Assembly: GCA_002436065.1 (NCBI GenBank)
Contig: DIXP01000021.1
Location: 161,007 to 225,006 of the forward strand
DNA length: 64,000 bases
Source of the DNA: Chloroflexi bacterium UBA6077
GTDB lineage: Bacteria; Chloroflexota; UBA6077
Direction of reading: 5' to 3'
Part shown: positions 26,232 through 35,371 of the stretch, one piece after another
Position numbering within the stretch: the stretch's first letter is position 1
Layout: each line of letters starts with the position of its first letter
Notes under the pieces: model-generated
What the model was told of the DNA's origin: nothing
Database searches by the model: none
What the model saw: the letters and a program-made list of their open reading frames with translations, nothing else
Position numbers and translations under genes: made by a program

Positions 26232-27543
26232 GGTCCTACGGCCCAAGAAACAGCGTAGAGCAGCTCAGAGCGACACGGACGTCCGGCGTGCTCACCGGCT
26301 GCTGCTTACCCTGCCGTTTCTCACGGGCAAGACAACCGGCTACAGCGTGGTGCTGGAGCACAAAGATCGCGTCGCGCATTGGCACCGAGAACATACGGGG
26401 TGGAAGATCGAGCACAACTTGCGCTCAGGGGTAATCCGGCTGGTCCGGCGCCCCGCTCGCATTCCCAGTGGTGTCTGGGACGGCTGGCGAGCGAAAGATG
26501 CATTCACCTCCCCGAGAGACTACGCCTTCTTCGTGTACCTTCTCTGGTATGCCCGAACCCCTCTTGCCCTGGAGCGCAATATCCACAGGCAGGTGGAGCT
26601 CAGCCGTCTCAAGAACCAGCTGGCGACCGCGGCCAATGCCAGGGAGGAAGGGAGGATCATCGACTTCGCCGGTAACAGACGGGAGCACAGCAGCCTTATG
26701 CGGGCGCTGCGGGCACTTGAATATCTCGGAGCCGTGAAGATCGGTGATGAGGAAACAGCCGGGAAGCCGGGAAATGATGAAGACGTACTCGATGCCCTCA
26801 TCACCTTCACGGACGTTGCGACCTCCCTTACGTCGCGAGTAGACCTCGGGGCAGCAAGCCGCGTGCAGGAGATGAGGCCTGATCCTCGCAGCCTCGTGGC
26901 GCCACTAGCCGAAAGCGAGGAGATCGATGCCGCCGCCCGACTGTGGCGCTCCCTACTCGTCGGTCCCGTCCTCCTCCGCCTGGATGACCCGGAGGCGATC
27001 TCGCTCCTTGACGACGAGGACTTCCGCGATGAGGTCTCTCGCGAGGCGAGCAGCCTGTTCGGTCTCTCCCTGGATCACTCCCACAACTACGCTCGTCTCG
27101 TCAGGACAGCCGAAGGCGAGGATGACGAGCGGGCAACTCCGCTCTTAAATCCCTACACGACTACCAGCGGGCAGGCAGCACTCCTTCTGTGCGAGTGCAT
27201 CAGGACACTGGTCGAGGAGCCGGCCCACGGCTCTCCTTCCCCCGACGAGGACGGCTGTGTCGTCGTTTCCCACGAGGCGGTCGTGCGGGCTTTCCGAGAG
27301 GTGGTAGACAAGTGTGGAGGGTTCTGGGCGGAAGGCGCCGAGGCCGCAGCTCAGCAGGGCCCCAGCCAGTATCTCATCCGCACGGTTTATCCGGAATTGC
27401 GAAGAGCCGGCCTGCTTCGGGGCCCGGACCAGGCGCGGAGGGTCCTCTTCACTCCGGTTGCCCCTATCTACTCGATCACTTACGTGGAGAGCGACGATGA
27501 GGACCAACTGGTCGAGACCACCGACGCAGTGGGTGCGGAGTAG
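26215..27543 (+). CDS. jetB: Wadjet type III JetB (DUF2398/TIGR02678-like)
   Basis: The product is 442 residues. The basic N-terminus (RRAHRLLLTLPFLTG) is followed by winged-helix modules (LMRALRALEYLGAVKI) and a long acidic C-terminal half ending in another winged helix (IRTVYPELRRAGLL). This matches DUF2398 JetB, the KITE-type dimer that binds the JetA kleisin. ATG 26215 lies within the end of jetA, indicating coupled translation. A 44-base gap with a GGAGGCG ribosome site leads to jetC. Loss of either small subunit is known to abolish Wadjet activity, and both look intact here. Confidence 0.8.
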   Translation: MPIGSRVLRPKKQRRAAQSDTDVRRAHRLLLTLPFLTGKTTGYSVVLEHKDRVAHWHREHTGWKIEHNLRSGVIRLVRRPARIPSGVWDGWRAKDAFTSPRDYAFFVYLLWYARTPLALERNIHRQVELSRLKNQLATAANAREEGRIIDFAGNRREHSSLMRALRALEYLGAVKIGDEETAGKPGNDEDVLDALITFTDVATSLTSRVDLGAASRVQEMRPDPRSLVAPLAESEEIDAAARLWRSLLVGPVLLRLDDPEAISLLDDEDFRDEVSREASSLFGLSLDHSHNYARLVRTAEGEDDERATPLLNPYTTTSGQAALLLCECIRTLVEEPAHGSPSPDEDGCVVVSHEAVVRAFREVVDKCGGFWAEGAEAAAQQGPSQYLIRTVYPELRRAGLLRGPDQARRVLFTPVAPIYSITYVESDDEDQLVETTDAVGAE

Positions 27544-27587
27544 AGCGGGGAGCGTTCCCATCAAAACCGGCTGGAAGTGGAGGCGAT

Positions 27588-30500
27588 ATGGTACAGGAAT
27601 TACTCGGCTTCGACTGGACGGACAGGGGTCTTGACGCCATAGCCGGACGGCTGGGTCGCGATCAGGCCGGGGCCTCTGGGTACCGCCTCCGGCGGATTAT
27701 CTTCGCGAACTACTGGTACTTCGGGTATCAGGAGATGGTCTTTCCCTGCGGGCTCGGTTTTCTTCGCGGCGGAAACGGCGCCGGCAAGTCCAGCACCATC
27801 GGCATAACCATCCCCAGCATGCTTGACGGCGTGGTGCGTCCCGAGAGGTTGGACACCCAGGGCGGCACCGAGAAGAAGCTCTCCTACTACGTATTTGGCA
27901 ATGCCAGGGAGCGTACGGCTTACGCCGCGATGGAGTTCGCCTGGGAGGGGAACTTCCAGGACCGGGTCCTGCCGGACGGTAAGGTGAAGCCGCTGTTCAT
28001 CACCGTCGGGTTCTGCCTGGTAGGAAAGAGCGGGAGCCTCACGACCTACCGCTTCGTGATCAATACCGACCACCGTCTCGGAAACGGACCCGGCTTCCAC
28101 ATCCCCATCGTCTCGGCGCCCGATGGCACGGGAAGGCGAAAGGTGATGGACGCGGGTGAGTTTCGTGAGCTCGTCGGCTCCAGGAGTTACGGCGTCGTAT
28201 TCGACAGAGCGGAGGACTACCAGGATGCAGTGGCGCGGGAGCTTTTCGGTTTCTCCAGCAGGGCTCCTTTGGCGAACATCGTGAAGATCCTCCTCACCCT
28301 GAGGAATCCCGACCTGAACACCCGCAAGCTCAACCATTCCGAGCTTCAGGCGCTTCTACGAACGGCTCTCCCACAGGTTTCCGAGGACTTGCCCAGGCGA
28401 ACGGCCGATGCTTTCATCTTCTTTCGCGAGGCGAAGGATCGCGAACGCGAGATCAACGAGCGCCTTCGGGCGTGCCGCAACCTGAGGAACTCAGATCTGG
28501 AGCTGGCTCGTGCCAGAGCCAGACGCGAGGCCTTGCCGGTTCGAGAGGCGGAAATGGCGCTTGACGAGAAGAAAAGCGCCATTTCCGAGGCAGACCGGCA
28601 GGCTGGACTCGCCGAAAAGGTGCTTCTCGCCCTGAGTAGCGAGCTTGAGGGGATGAGATTCCGTCGTGGCTACCTCGTGAACAAGCTGGCCGAGATGGAG
28701 GTCAGCCCCCTGGCACGGGACGCGAAAGAAATGGTTGAGCGCCTCGAAACCATGCGGCGCGAGTGGCAGTCGGCGAGAGACACCGCGGCGGCCAGAAAGA
28801 CTACCGTCCAGTCCCACGAAGCTCGGGAGAAGCAACTCGTCGAGGCAAGCCAGAAGCTGAGAAACGAATGGAGGCACTCGGGGCAGGACGCCAAAGGAAA
28901 GCTAGGGGACATCGACACCCTGGGGAAGCAGGGTCGCTGGACAGAGGTCCAGGAGATCGCCGGTCACGCCGCAGTTGCCCTTGACGGTTGCCATATCGAG
29001 GAAGAGGTGGAGCCGGCGCTCCCCGATCCTGGTGCCCTCATCCAGCCGCTTCTGAAGCTGCGTAACGCGCAGCTGGAGGAGTTGGATCGCCAGCACCGCG
29101 AGCTCACCCGTACCACCACCGAAGAAGAAACGGCAGAGGGTGTTCGCCGCCAGCGTGCTGGAGAGCTGAAGCGGGCCAGCGCGGAGCTAGATAGCGAGGA
29201 AGCTGGACTGCGGACCCTGTGGGCGAAGGTGTCTGGAGACGTTGCCCGGGCCTGCAGGGAGCACCCGCTCCTTGCCAGCGTTGGTGGGAACGCATGGACT
29301 GCTCTGGTGAACACGGTAGAGAGCCAGAGCATCGGCGAGCTCGACACGGTACTCGGGAGCCTGCGTTCCGTCCTCGGCGCAGAGAGAAAGCGCATCGACC
29401 AGGAGATCGAGGACCTCAACCGAGAAATCGGCGGCCTTCAGGATCAGGAGCTAACTCACGCCCGCAAGCTCGCAGAGGAGCGGGAGAGGCCTGAGGCAAA
29501 TCCCAGAGGGCTCGGTCGAAGGGAAACGGCTCGCAAGGTCCTGGGTGAGGCCCATATCGAAGGCATACCTCTATACCGGCTCATCGACTTCGCTCCTGGT
29601 GTTAGCGGCACGGAACAGGGCGGTATCGAGAGGATGCTCGCCGACTCGGGCCTTCTAGATGCCCTTCTGTTCCGGAGGGGCGATGAGGGACGTGCGCAGG
29701 GCCTCTTGGCCGAGCGAGGTCTTGCAGATCTGTTCTGGGACCTGGACATGGCTAAGGCCTCGGCGGACTCCGCATTTGGCCGATTCCTTGTCGTCGATGA
29801 CTCCGTGGAGGACGCGGCCTGGCACTCGGTCGCTGAGAGGGCCCTCAGATCGATCAGCGCAGACGTTGCCGCAGGCCAGCTTGGGCCGGCCATCCACCCT
29901 GAGAACGGCTGGCGCCATGGAGTGCTTCGCGGACACGGCGGGGACGGAGATGCCGAAGGGTTCATCGGCGTGGCGAACCGCCAGGCGGCACGGGAGCGCC
30001 GCATTCGGGAGATCGAGAGGGTAATCGGCGAACTCAAGGAGCGAGTGGGCAAGTTGGCCCAGTCTCACGAAAAGCTGAAGGCCGAGATCGAGTCCGTAGC
30101 GTCTGCGGTACGAGCCGTCGAAGCCGCCGTGGCTGAGAAGTCCTTGGATAAGGCAGCATATCGCGTGGGCCATGCCGCCACTCGAAAGGAAGCCGCCCAG
30201 ACAGGACTTCGCGAGGCGGCCGAGCACTTGGCTCGGGTAGGTGAGAAGAGACGAGCCATCCAGGCCGCCGTCTCGGCCTCGATGACGATCCTGGGTGAGA
30301 CCGAGCCCAACGAAGCTCTGGTCCGTCGGTCCCAGGATGCCTGCCGGACAATAGAGGGGGCACTTGGCACCCTCGCCTATATTCTGAACAGCATGCACGA
30401 TAAGTGGAGGGCTTTCCAGGAAGGCGAGGAGAGCGCATCCGAGCTTCGATCTCAGATGGCCCAGGCACGGACGGACTTGAGTAATGCCGAGAGATCCCTG

Positions 30501-31856
30501 AACGATCTCGGCAAAAAGCTCGCGCAGGTGGAGAGTCAGCTGACATCTGGGGAGCTCGGGGCTTTCAGGAAAGCTCTTGCCAACTACAAGGGTCAGGAGG
30601 AGAGCCTCAAGGCCGAGATCGAGTCGAAGAGAGAGAATGAGGTACGCGCCGAGGAGATCTTGGGCCAGGCTCGACGTGACCTGAAGAAGGCAGAGGACGA
30701 GCGCGACGGCGCGGAGTCGCTGCTCGGCTCCAGGTGCAACGACCTGGGTGAGTTCCTCAGCCTCAATTCCGACGTCCTTCCCGGTGAGGATGAGCCCACC
30801 CTGGAGAAGGCCCGTCGGCTTTGCAGCGTGGTCGAGCCCTCCACCCGCAAGGAACTGGAAAGCGCCCTCAACGAACAGCGGAACAAGCGGGCATCGCTCT
30901 TCGGCGAGCTGGCCAGCGGCACTCTCAACGAGTACGAGCTTCGTCTTGGGAGCAGCCGGGGCGACAGGATCTCGGTCATCATGGCAGGGGAGCGGGAGGC
31001 CACTCTTGACCTCCTCTTGCAGGATCTGGCGGACGAGGCTGCGAACAACCGCCGCCTCGTGAGCGAGCGCGAGGAGTCCCTGTTTAGAGAGATCTTCGAG
31101 GAGCGAGGCTGGACCGAGATCAGGCGGGCGATCCAGGAAGCCGACGAACTCATTGCGAAGATGAATGGCGTCCTGGCCGAGACCCCGCTTGGAAGCGACT
31201 ACTACGAACTCAAGCTCGAAGCCCACAAGGAGCCGTCCATCCCTATCTCCAACTACTTCAACTTGTTCAGGGGAGAGGTTGCGGCCCTGCCCGTCGACAA
31301 GCGAAGCGAGGTAAAGGAGGCCTTGCGCCGCACCATTCAACTGGCGTTCGAGACCTCCGAGAAGAAACCCGACGGTCCGTCCTTCACCGAGCTCTTGAAG
31401 CGCAGTTTCGACTACCGCGTGTGGACCAGCCTGAACCTGTATATGAAGGCCCCAGGCATGGAAGAGAGCACGAAGCTCGACAGCAAGAAGCTGAAAGAGC
31501 GTAGCGTGGGCGAGCAGCTCTTTGCCCTTTACGTTCCGCTGCTGGCCGCCGCCTCTTCTCTGTATGACGGAGCTGCGAGTTGGGCACCGAGGCTCATTGC
31601 TATCGACGAGGCGTGGGTGAAGGTAAGCCCAGAAAACATACAGAGGATGCTGGGCTTCTGCGTGAAGCTCGGCTTTCAATGGATCATGGCGAGTCCCGTG
31701 ATAACAGGGGCGGGCAGGACGGAGCTTCCGGCCTGTGCGGACTGGACGATGTTCAACGTGAAGGGCCGGAATCTGGCCTATGCTGTCCCATTCATGTATC
31801 AAAAGGGACGGGCCGTCCCTCTGGATGAGGACTGCCTGAAGAACGGGCGAAACTGA
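27588..31856 (+). CDS. jetC: Wadjet type III JetC, SMC-like ATPase (TIGR02680-like)
   Basis: The product is 1422 residues, the size expected for TIGR02680 proteins. It has a Walker A GGNGAGKS (61-68) in FLRGGNGAGKSSTI and long coiled coils (about 290-1200) with a central hinge-like globular section. At the C-terminal head is a signature-like EQLFALYVPLLAAASSLYDG and Walker B RLIAIDEAW (Asp1340, Glu1341). It is the motor of the Wadjet complex, which extrudes loops of small circular DNA until the nuclease can cut. The coding sequence is intact. It begins after GGAGG and ends two bases before jetD. Confidence 0.92.
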   Translation: MVQELLGFDWTDRGLDAIAGRLGRDQAGASGYRLRRIIFANYWYFGYQEMVFPCGLGFLRGGNGAGKSSTIGITIPSMLDGVVRPERLDTQGGTEKKLSYYVFGNARERTAYAAMEFAWEGNFQDRVLPDGKVKPLFITVGFCLVGKSGSLTTYRFVINTDHRLGNGPGFHIPIVSAPDGTGRRKVMDAGEFRELVGSRSYGVVFDRAEDYQDAVARELFGFSSRAPLANIVKILLTLRNPDLNTRKLNHSELQALLRTALPQVSEDLPRRTADAFIFFREAKDREREINERLRACRNLRNSDLELARARARREALPVREAEMALDEKKSAISEADRQAGLAEKVLLALSSELEGMRFRRGYLVNKLAEMEVSPLARDAKEMVERLETMRREWQSARDTAAARKTTVQSHEAREKQLVEASQKLRNEWRHSGQDAKGKLGDIDTLGKQGRWTEVQEIAGHAAVALDGCHIEEEVEPALPDPGALIQPLLKLRNAQLEELDRQHRELTRTTTEEETAEGVRRQRAGELKRASAELDSEEAGLRTLWAKVSGDVARACREHPLLASVGGNAWTALVNTVESQSIGELDTVLGSLRSVLGAERKRIDQEIEDLNREIGGLQDQELTHARKLAEERERPEANPRGLGRRETARKVLGEAHIEGIPLYRLIDFAPGVSGTEQGGIERMLADSGLLDALLFRRGDEGRAQGLLAERGLADLFWDLDMAKASADSAFGRFLVVDDSVEDAAWHSVAERALRSISADVAAGQLGPAIHPENGWRHGVLRGHGGDGDAEGFIGVANRQAARERRIREIERVIGELKERVGKLAQSHEKLKAEIESVASAVRAVEAAVAEKSLDKAAYRVGHAATRKEAAQTGLREAAEHLARVGEKRRAIQAAVSASMTILGETEPNEALVRRSQDACRTIEGALGTLAYILNSMHDKWRAFQEGEESASELRSQMAQARTDLSNAERSLNDLGKKLAQVESQLTSGELGAFRKALANYKGQEESLKAEIESKRENEVRAEEILGQARRDLKKAEDERDGAESLLGSRCNDLGEFLSLNSDVLPGEDEPTLEKARRLCSVVEPSTRKELESALNEQRNKRASLFGELASGTLNEYELRLGSSRGDRISVIMAGEREATLDLLLQDLADEAANNRRLVSEREESLFREIFEERGWTEIRRAIQEADELIAKMNGVLAETPLGSDYYELKLEAHKEPSIPISNYFNLFRGEVAALPVDKRSEVKEALRRTIQLAFETSEKKPDGPSFTELLKRSFDYRVWTSLNLYMKAPGMEESTKLDSKKLKERSVGEQLFALYVPLLAAASSLYDGAASWAPRLIAIDEAWVKVSPENIQRMLGFCVKLGFQWIMASPVITGAGRTELPACADWTMFNVKGRNLAYAVPFMYQKGRAVPLDEDCLKNGRN

Positions 31857-31858
31857 GC

Positions 31859-33205
31859 ATGGGTAGTCCTGAGAAGGCCGCAGGCTTCTTTCGCCAGAAC
31901 GATCTCGGTCGGGTCGTGGACTGCATAAGGGCGCGATACGAGAAGAACGGGGGCGCCCTTGGCGAAGTAGTGATAGCTGAGCCCAACGCTACGGAGCTAA
32001 GGGGCGTGGCCACGATGAGATGGGGAGAAATCAGGCCAGGCCCGATTCGTCTTCGCCTGAGAGATGTCGACGCCTGGTTGCGAGACGGCGGATATGAGTG
32101 CAGCCTGGAAGAGATGCTCAGCGCCTATTACGGAGAGCCACCACGTAATCTGAAGGCCGCACGGCTCGCCTCCAAGGCAGAACGCCGGGAGATCCGTCAA
32201 CAGTGGAAAGATTTGGTTCGCGAGGTGTCCGACTCCTTCTCGCCCGAGAGTCCCGCTCGAAGATGGCTTGATTTCGGAGCGCACGGCAGAGACTGGGTGC
32301 TAGGGCGCGTCGTCCGCCTGGATCCAGCCGAGATGGCGGAACGCCGTCGCATTCTCTTAGGAGTCGCCAGGGTCGTCGACCAGGTGCCATTCCGCGAACC
32401 CAGGCCCCTCACGGTGCTGGCGAACGAGGTCCTGGCTAACCCTCACGCCCTTGACCCTAAGGAAGAAGGCGGGTTCCTGCTCACCTACGCGCTCCTGGAT
32501 CTGTTGGGCGAGGCGGGCGAGACGCCTCCCGGTTCTGTTAGCTGGCCATCTGCTCCGCTCAGGCATGCTCTCCTGGATAGAGCTTGCATCCTGGTCGACC
32601 TCTCGTCCGCGATAGTCTCGGTCTTCAACCTTGGCAAGGCCATGAGGAATGACGGCGCACTCGACCCAGTCATAGCGGCCGTGGGCCCTTCCGAGCTCCC
32701 CGTGGACCTGAGGAGGCTGTTGTCCTGGTCAGGCGTCAGTGCCAACGGGGACAGAGTCTACCTTATCGAGAATAGAGGGGTCTTCGATGACATCGTGTCA
32801 CTCCTTGAGCGGGCGGCCTCTAATGGGGCGACTGTCCCCACCGTGATCTGCACCTCCGGCCAGGTAAACCGAGCTGTCTGGCGGCTTCTGGACCTGCTGG
32901 CAGAGAATACCTCGTGTCAGTTCTTCTACAGCGGGGACTTCGATCTGGACGGGCTACGAATCGCGGATGTGATTGGGCGGCGATATCCCGACCACTTCTG
33001 CCTCTGGAGAATGGACGCAGCAACATACCTGAGAGCGCGAATGGAAGACGGAGAAGAAGCTGAGCCTGAGAGACTCGGGCAGCTAGAGGCGCTGAGGGAC
33101 CGCTTCCCCGAACTAGTGGAGCTGATGGGCCAGTCTCGTCTGTGGGCCTACCAGGAAGCGATTGAGGACTTGTTGTTCGCGGACATGATTGGGAGCTTTC
33201 TTTAG
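31859..33205 (+). CDS. jetD: Wadjet type III JetD, Toprim-type nuclease (DUF2399/TIGR02679-like)
   Basis: The product is 448 residues. The C-terminal Toprim/topoisomerase VI-A-like domain shows FFYSGDFDLDGLRIA with the acidic triad Asp360, Asp362 and Asp364, and an upstream VYLIENRGVFDD supplying the conserved Glu. The N-terminal domain is the arm seen in JetD proteins (TIGR02679 type). JetD is the nuclease of Wadjet; it cuts plasmid DNA once JetABC stalls after loop extrusion. The start ATG is two bases after the jetC stop, and the next start (GTG) overlaps the jetD stop, so the operon continues beyond the canonical four genes. Confidence 0.9.
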   Translation: MGSPEKAAGFFRQNDLGRVVDCIRARYEKNGGALGEVVIAEPNATELRGVATMRWGEIRPGPIRLRLRDVDAWLRDGGYECSLEEMLSAYYGEPPRNLKAARLASKAERREIRQQWKDLVREVSDSFSPESPARRWLDFGAHGRDWVLGRVVRLDPAEMAERRRILLGVARVVDQVPFREPRPLTVLANEVLANPHALDPKEEGGFLLTYALLDLLGEAGETPPGSVSWPSAPLRHALLDRACILVDLSSAIVSVFNLGKAMRNDGALDPVIAAVGPSELPVDLRRLLSWSGVSANGDRVYLIENRGVFDDIVSLLERAASNGATVPTVICTSGQVNRAVWRLLDLLAENTSCQFFYSGDFDLDGLRIADVIGRRYPDHFCLWRMDAATYLRARMEDGEEAEPERLGQLEALRDRFPELVELMGQSRLWAYQEAIEDLLFADMIGSFL

Positions 33206-34422
33206 TGTATCCAGGGGCGCTAGCCAGGACATATGACCGCCTCGACCATGCGTTCGAGATGACCAGCCCTGACCAGGTCGGCGCGGGCACTTGCATCGAC
33301 GAAGACGGGACCGCGTGGGGGATCATCGGGCACTTTGGAACCCAGTTCGGGCGCCCCGTGGTTTTCGTGAACATAGTCCGCCCTTTGGAGAAGACCCGAG
33401 CAGAGTGGCCACCGGCTCGCCGAAAGCAAGAGGAGAAGATGTGGCAGGACCTGGTCGAGATTGAGCGCGGCCGCATCCTGAGAACCAATCCGCTAGCCGC
33501 CTCCCGGTTTCGGCGCCTGAAGTGGCGATATCACGAGCTCGTGCATCGCGATGAGTTCGCCGAGCGGCGTCGGTTGCAACACGAGGCCCTGGCACGCTGG
33601 GAGACTGGACCGCGGCTGTGCACCATCTGCGGCGAGGTTATCCTGCCGATCCACCCAATTGATGATTGGTACGAGAGTAGGGAAGGGATAGTCATCGCTG
33701 ACGTACGACACAAGGGCTGTGGACATAACAGCACCAGCTACGGCACCAGGAAGCGTTGCGAGGTCTGCGGCAAGACTACTGACTCAACCGTTTGCATCTG
33801 GCACTTTGACGGCATGAGTGCCGAGATATGGCTCTGCAGCAGGCATGGAACGTTCGAGACAGCCAAGAGGCTGGTCCTTGAGAGGAAAGCTAAGGCGACC
33901 ACGGGCGTGCCGGTCTGGTTCGAGAGCGAAGAGAGCGCACGGGCCAGGTCAATCGTCGAGAGCGACGACTTGATCGTCATTCACCAGCACAGGCGGTTCC
34001 TCTTTGCGATCAAGGATACACAGACGGGTACATGGTACGACCCTACCCCTGGCCGAAACGGAGATCGCGACATCGAGTTGCTGCGAGTGGTCCTGACCCG
34101 CCTGGTCGACATGGCCTGGTACCTCAAGGAAGAGGTTCTGGATATAGAGGACGCCGAGGTGCCCAAGGAACTGCGCGGCGGGTGTGGCGGGGAAGGAGTC
34201 TTCTACGACGATGACCGCTTCCGCGTCGAGCTTGCCGAAGGAGATGGGACTGAATCGTATCGCTTCTTCCGCAAGCGAGGTCACACGACCTGCCCCGCCG
34301 AAAGCGACTACCAGTCTCTCTTGGGCCTATCCCAGCGGATATCCAGTCGGCTGTGTGATCTTCTCGACCGGCATGCCGAGGCGACTGTGGACGACTCGGT
34401 GGACATCTTCACCCCTGAATAG
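33205..34422 (+). CDS. Unknown protein with Cys-pair zinc-finger region, coupled to jetD
   Basis: The product is 405 residues and no family is recognised. GTG 33205 overlaps the jetD stop by one base, so the gene is translationally coupled to the Wadjet operon. Residues 140-210 contain paired cysteines and histidines: LCTICGE, then HKGCGH, then RCEVCGK, then VCIWHFDG and LCSRHG. These suggest one or two treble-clef or ribbon zinc sites, possibly HNH-like, though the catalytic pattern is not clear. The C-terminal 150 residues look like a separate beta-rich domain. It is not a standard Wadjet component; an accessory DNA-binding or nuclease role is inferred from position. Confidence 0.65.
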   Translation: MYPGALARTYDRLDHAFEMTSPDQVGAGTCIDEDGTAWGIIGHFGTQFGRPVVFVNIVRPLEKTRAEWPPARRKQEEKMWQDLVEIERGRILRTNPLAASRFRRLKWRYHELVHRDEFAERRRLQHEALARWETGPRLCTICGEVILPIHPIDDWYESREGIVIADVRHKGCGHNSTSYGTRKRCEVCGKTTDSTVCIWHFDGMSAEIWLCSRHGTFETAKRLVLERKAKATTGVPVWFESEESARARSIVESDDLIVIHQHRRFLFAIKDTQTGTWYDPTPGRNGDRDIELLRVVLTRLVDMAWYLKEEVLDIEDAEVPKELRGGCGGEGVFYDDDRFRVELAEGDGTESYRFFRKRGHTTCPAESDYQSLLGLSQRISSRLCDLLDRHAEATVDDSVDIFTPE

Positions 34423-34454
34423 TAACGCCTCTAAGCGGAGAGACGGAGGTGTAC

Positions 34455-35309
34455 ATGGCCTCACTTAAGCGCATGGTGCCAGCGTGGCACGGTGGGGGAC
34501 TGGTCGAAGTCGCGTGGAGCAGGGGCAGCCAGGTCATGGCTCTGGCCGACTACCGCGAAAACCTGTTTCGCGATCCGTCGGTTCCATGGCCACCGCCGGC
34601 AATCACGCAGAAGCTCTTTCACGGCGACAGGATTTGGGCCTTCGACAAGGACGAGCGTGAGATCCTGACGCGGAATCTGGGCTATTACACCAATCTCCAG
34701 TCGATAAACAGCGAAGACGCGATTACCTGGAGCGTCTTTGGAACCCTAGCTTCTGCGCCGGTGGACGCCCGGGTGGATTTCCTCAATTGGGTCCTGGAGT
34801 ATCTGATTGCTAAGGGGCGGCTCCAGGGTGCGTTCCAGCCCACTATGGTCCTGACGAACAGCTGGTGCTCGGTGGACCTCTGGCGCCGAACACCGCATCC
34901 CGACACTCACGGACTCAACGGACCCGAGCTCGACTTCATCCTGGACGGCGACCGCGTGCTCGTGTTCGGCGAGTCCAAGTGGAAGTCTTCCGAGGCGAAA
35001 GGCCAGGGCAAGGAGAAAGACAAGACCCAGATGCAGCTCCGATGCGAGTTCTTGCAGTGGGCGGAGCGGGTCTACGGACCTGACCGATTGTTGTTGGCCC
35101 TGATGGTTGTGCGGGACGAGAGGCTCGTCGACCGGATTCTAAAGAGATTGGTTGCGACAGCGAACACTTGCGCCGTGGGCGACCTACCCAGGGTGATGGT
35201 GGGGGTCTTGACCTGGAAGGAGCTGTGCTACGAATCCAATCACCCCAGGGCCGACGACCTGCGCATGTATTACGAATGGAAATCGGCTACGCCTGCCGGG
35301 CGACTCTAG
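34455..35309 (+). CDS. PD-(D/E)XK nuclease-like protein
   Basis: The product is 284 residues. ATG 34455 follows GGAGG closely; a GTG two codons earlier is less likely. The catalytic pattern is GPELDFILDGDRVLVFGESK, with Glu158, Asp160, Glu173 and Lys175, and then a helix KDKTQMQLRCEFL. This fits Cas4/restriction-type PD-(D/E)XK cores. The N-terminal 110 residues (FHGDRIWAFDKDEREIL) are unknown. It lies 32 bases downstream of the zinc-finger-like gene, in the same direction as the Wadjet operon, and could be an added effector of the island. Confidence 0.7.
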   Translation: MASLKRMVPAWHGGGLVEVAWSRGSQVMALADYRENLFRDPSVPWPPPAITQKLFHGDRIWAFDKDEREILTRNLGYYTNLQSINSEDAITWSVFGTLASAPVDARVDFLNWVLEYLIAKGRLQGAFQPTMVLTNSWCSVDLWRRTPHPDTHGLNGPELDFILDGDRVLVFGESKWKSSEAKGQGKEKDKTQMQLRCEFLQWAERVYGPDRLLLALMVVRDERLVDRILKRLVATANTCAVGDLPRVMVGVLTWKELCYESNHPRADDLRMYYEWKSATPAGRL

Positions 35310-35371
35310 GCGGAAGTCATCGGAGCTGAGATTGGAGCCGAACACGCGATCAACCGGCAGGGGGAAGCGAG

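Noticed and set aside
29655..31802. 715-codon open frame antisense to jetC
   Set aside because: It is a mirror of the GC-rich jetC codon pattern, has no ribosome site or recognisable domain, and jetC is certain.
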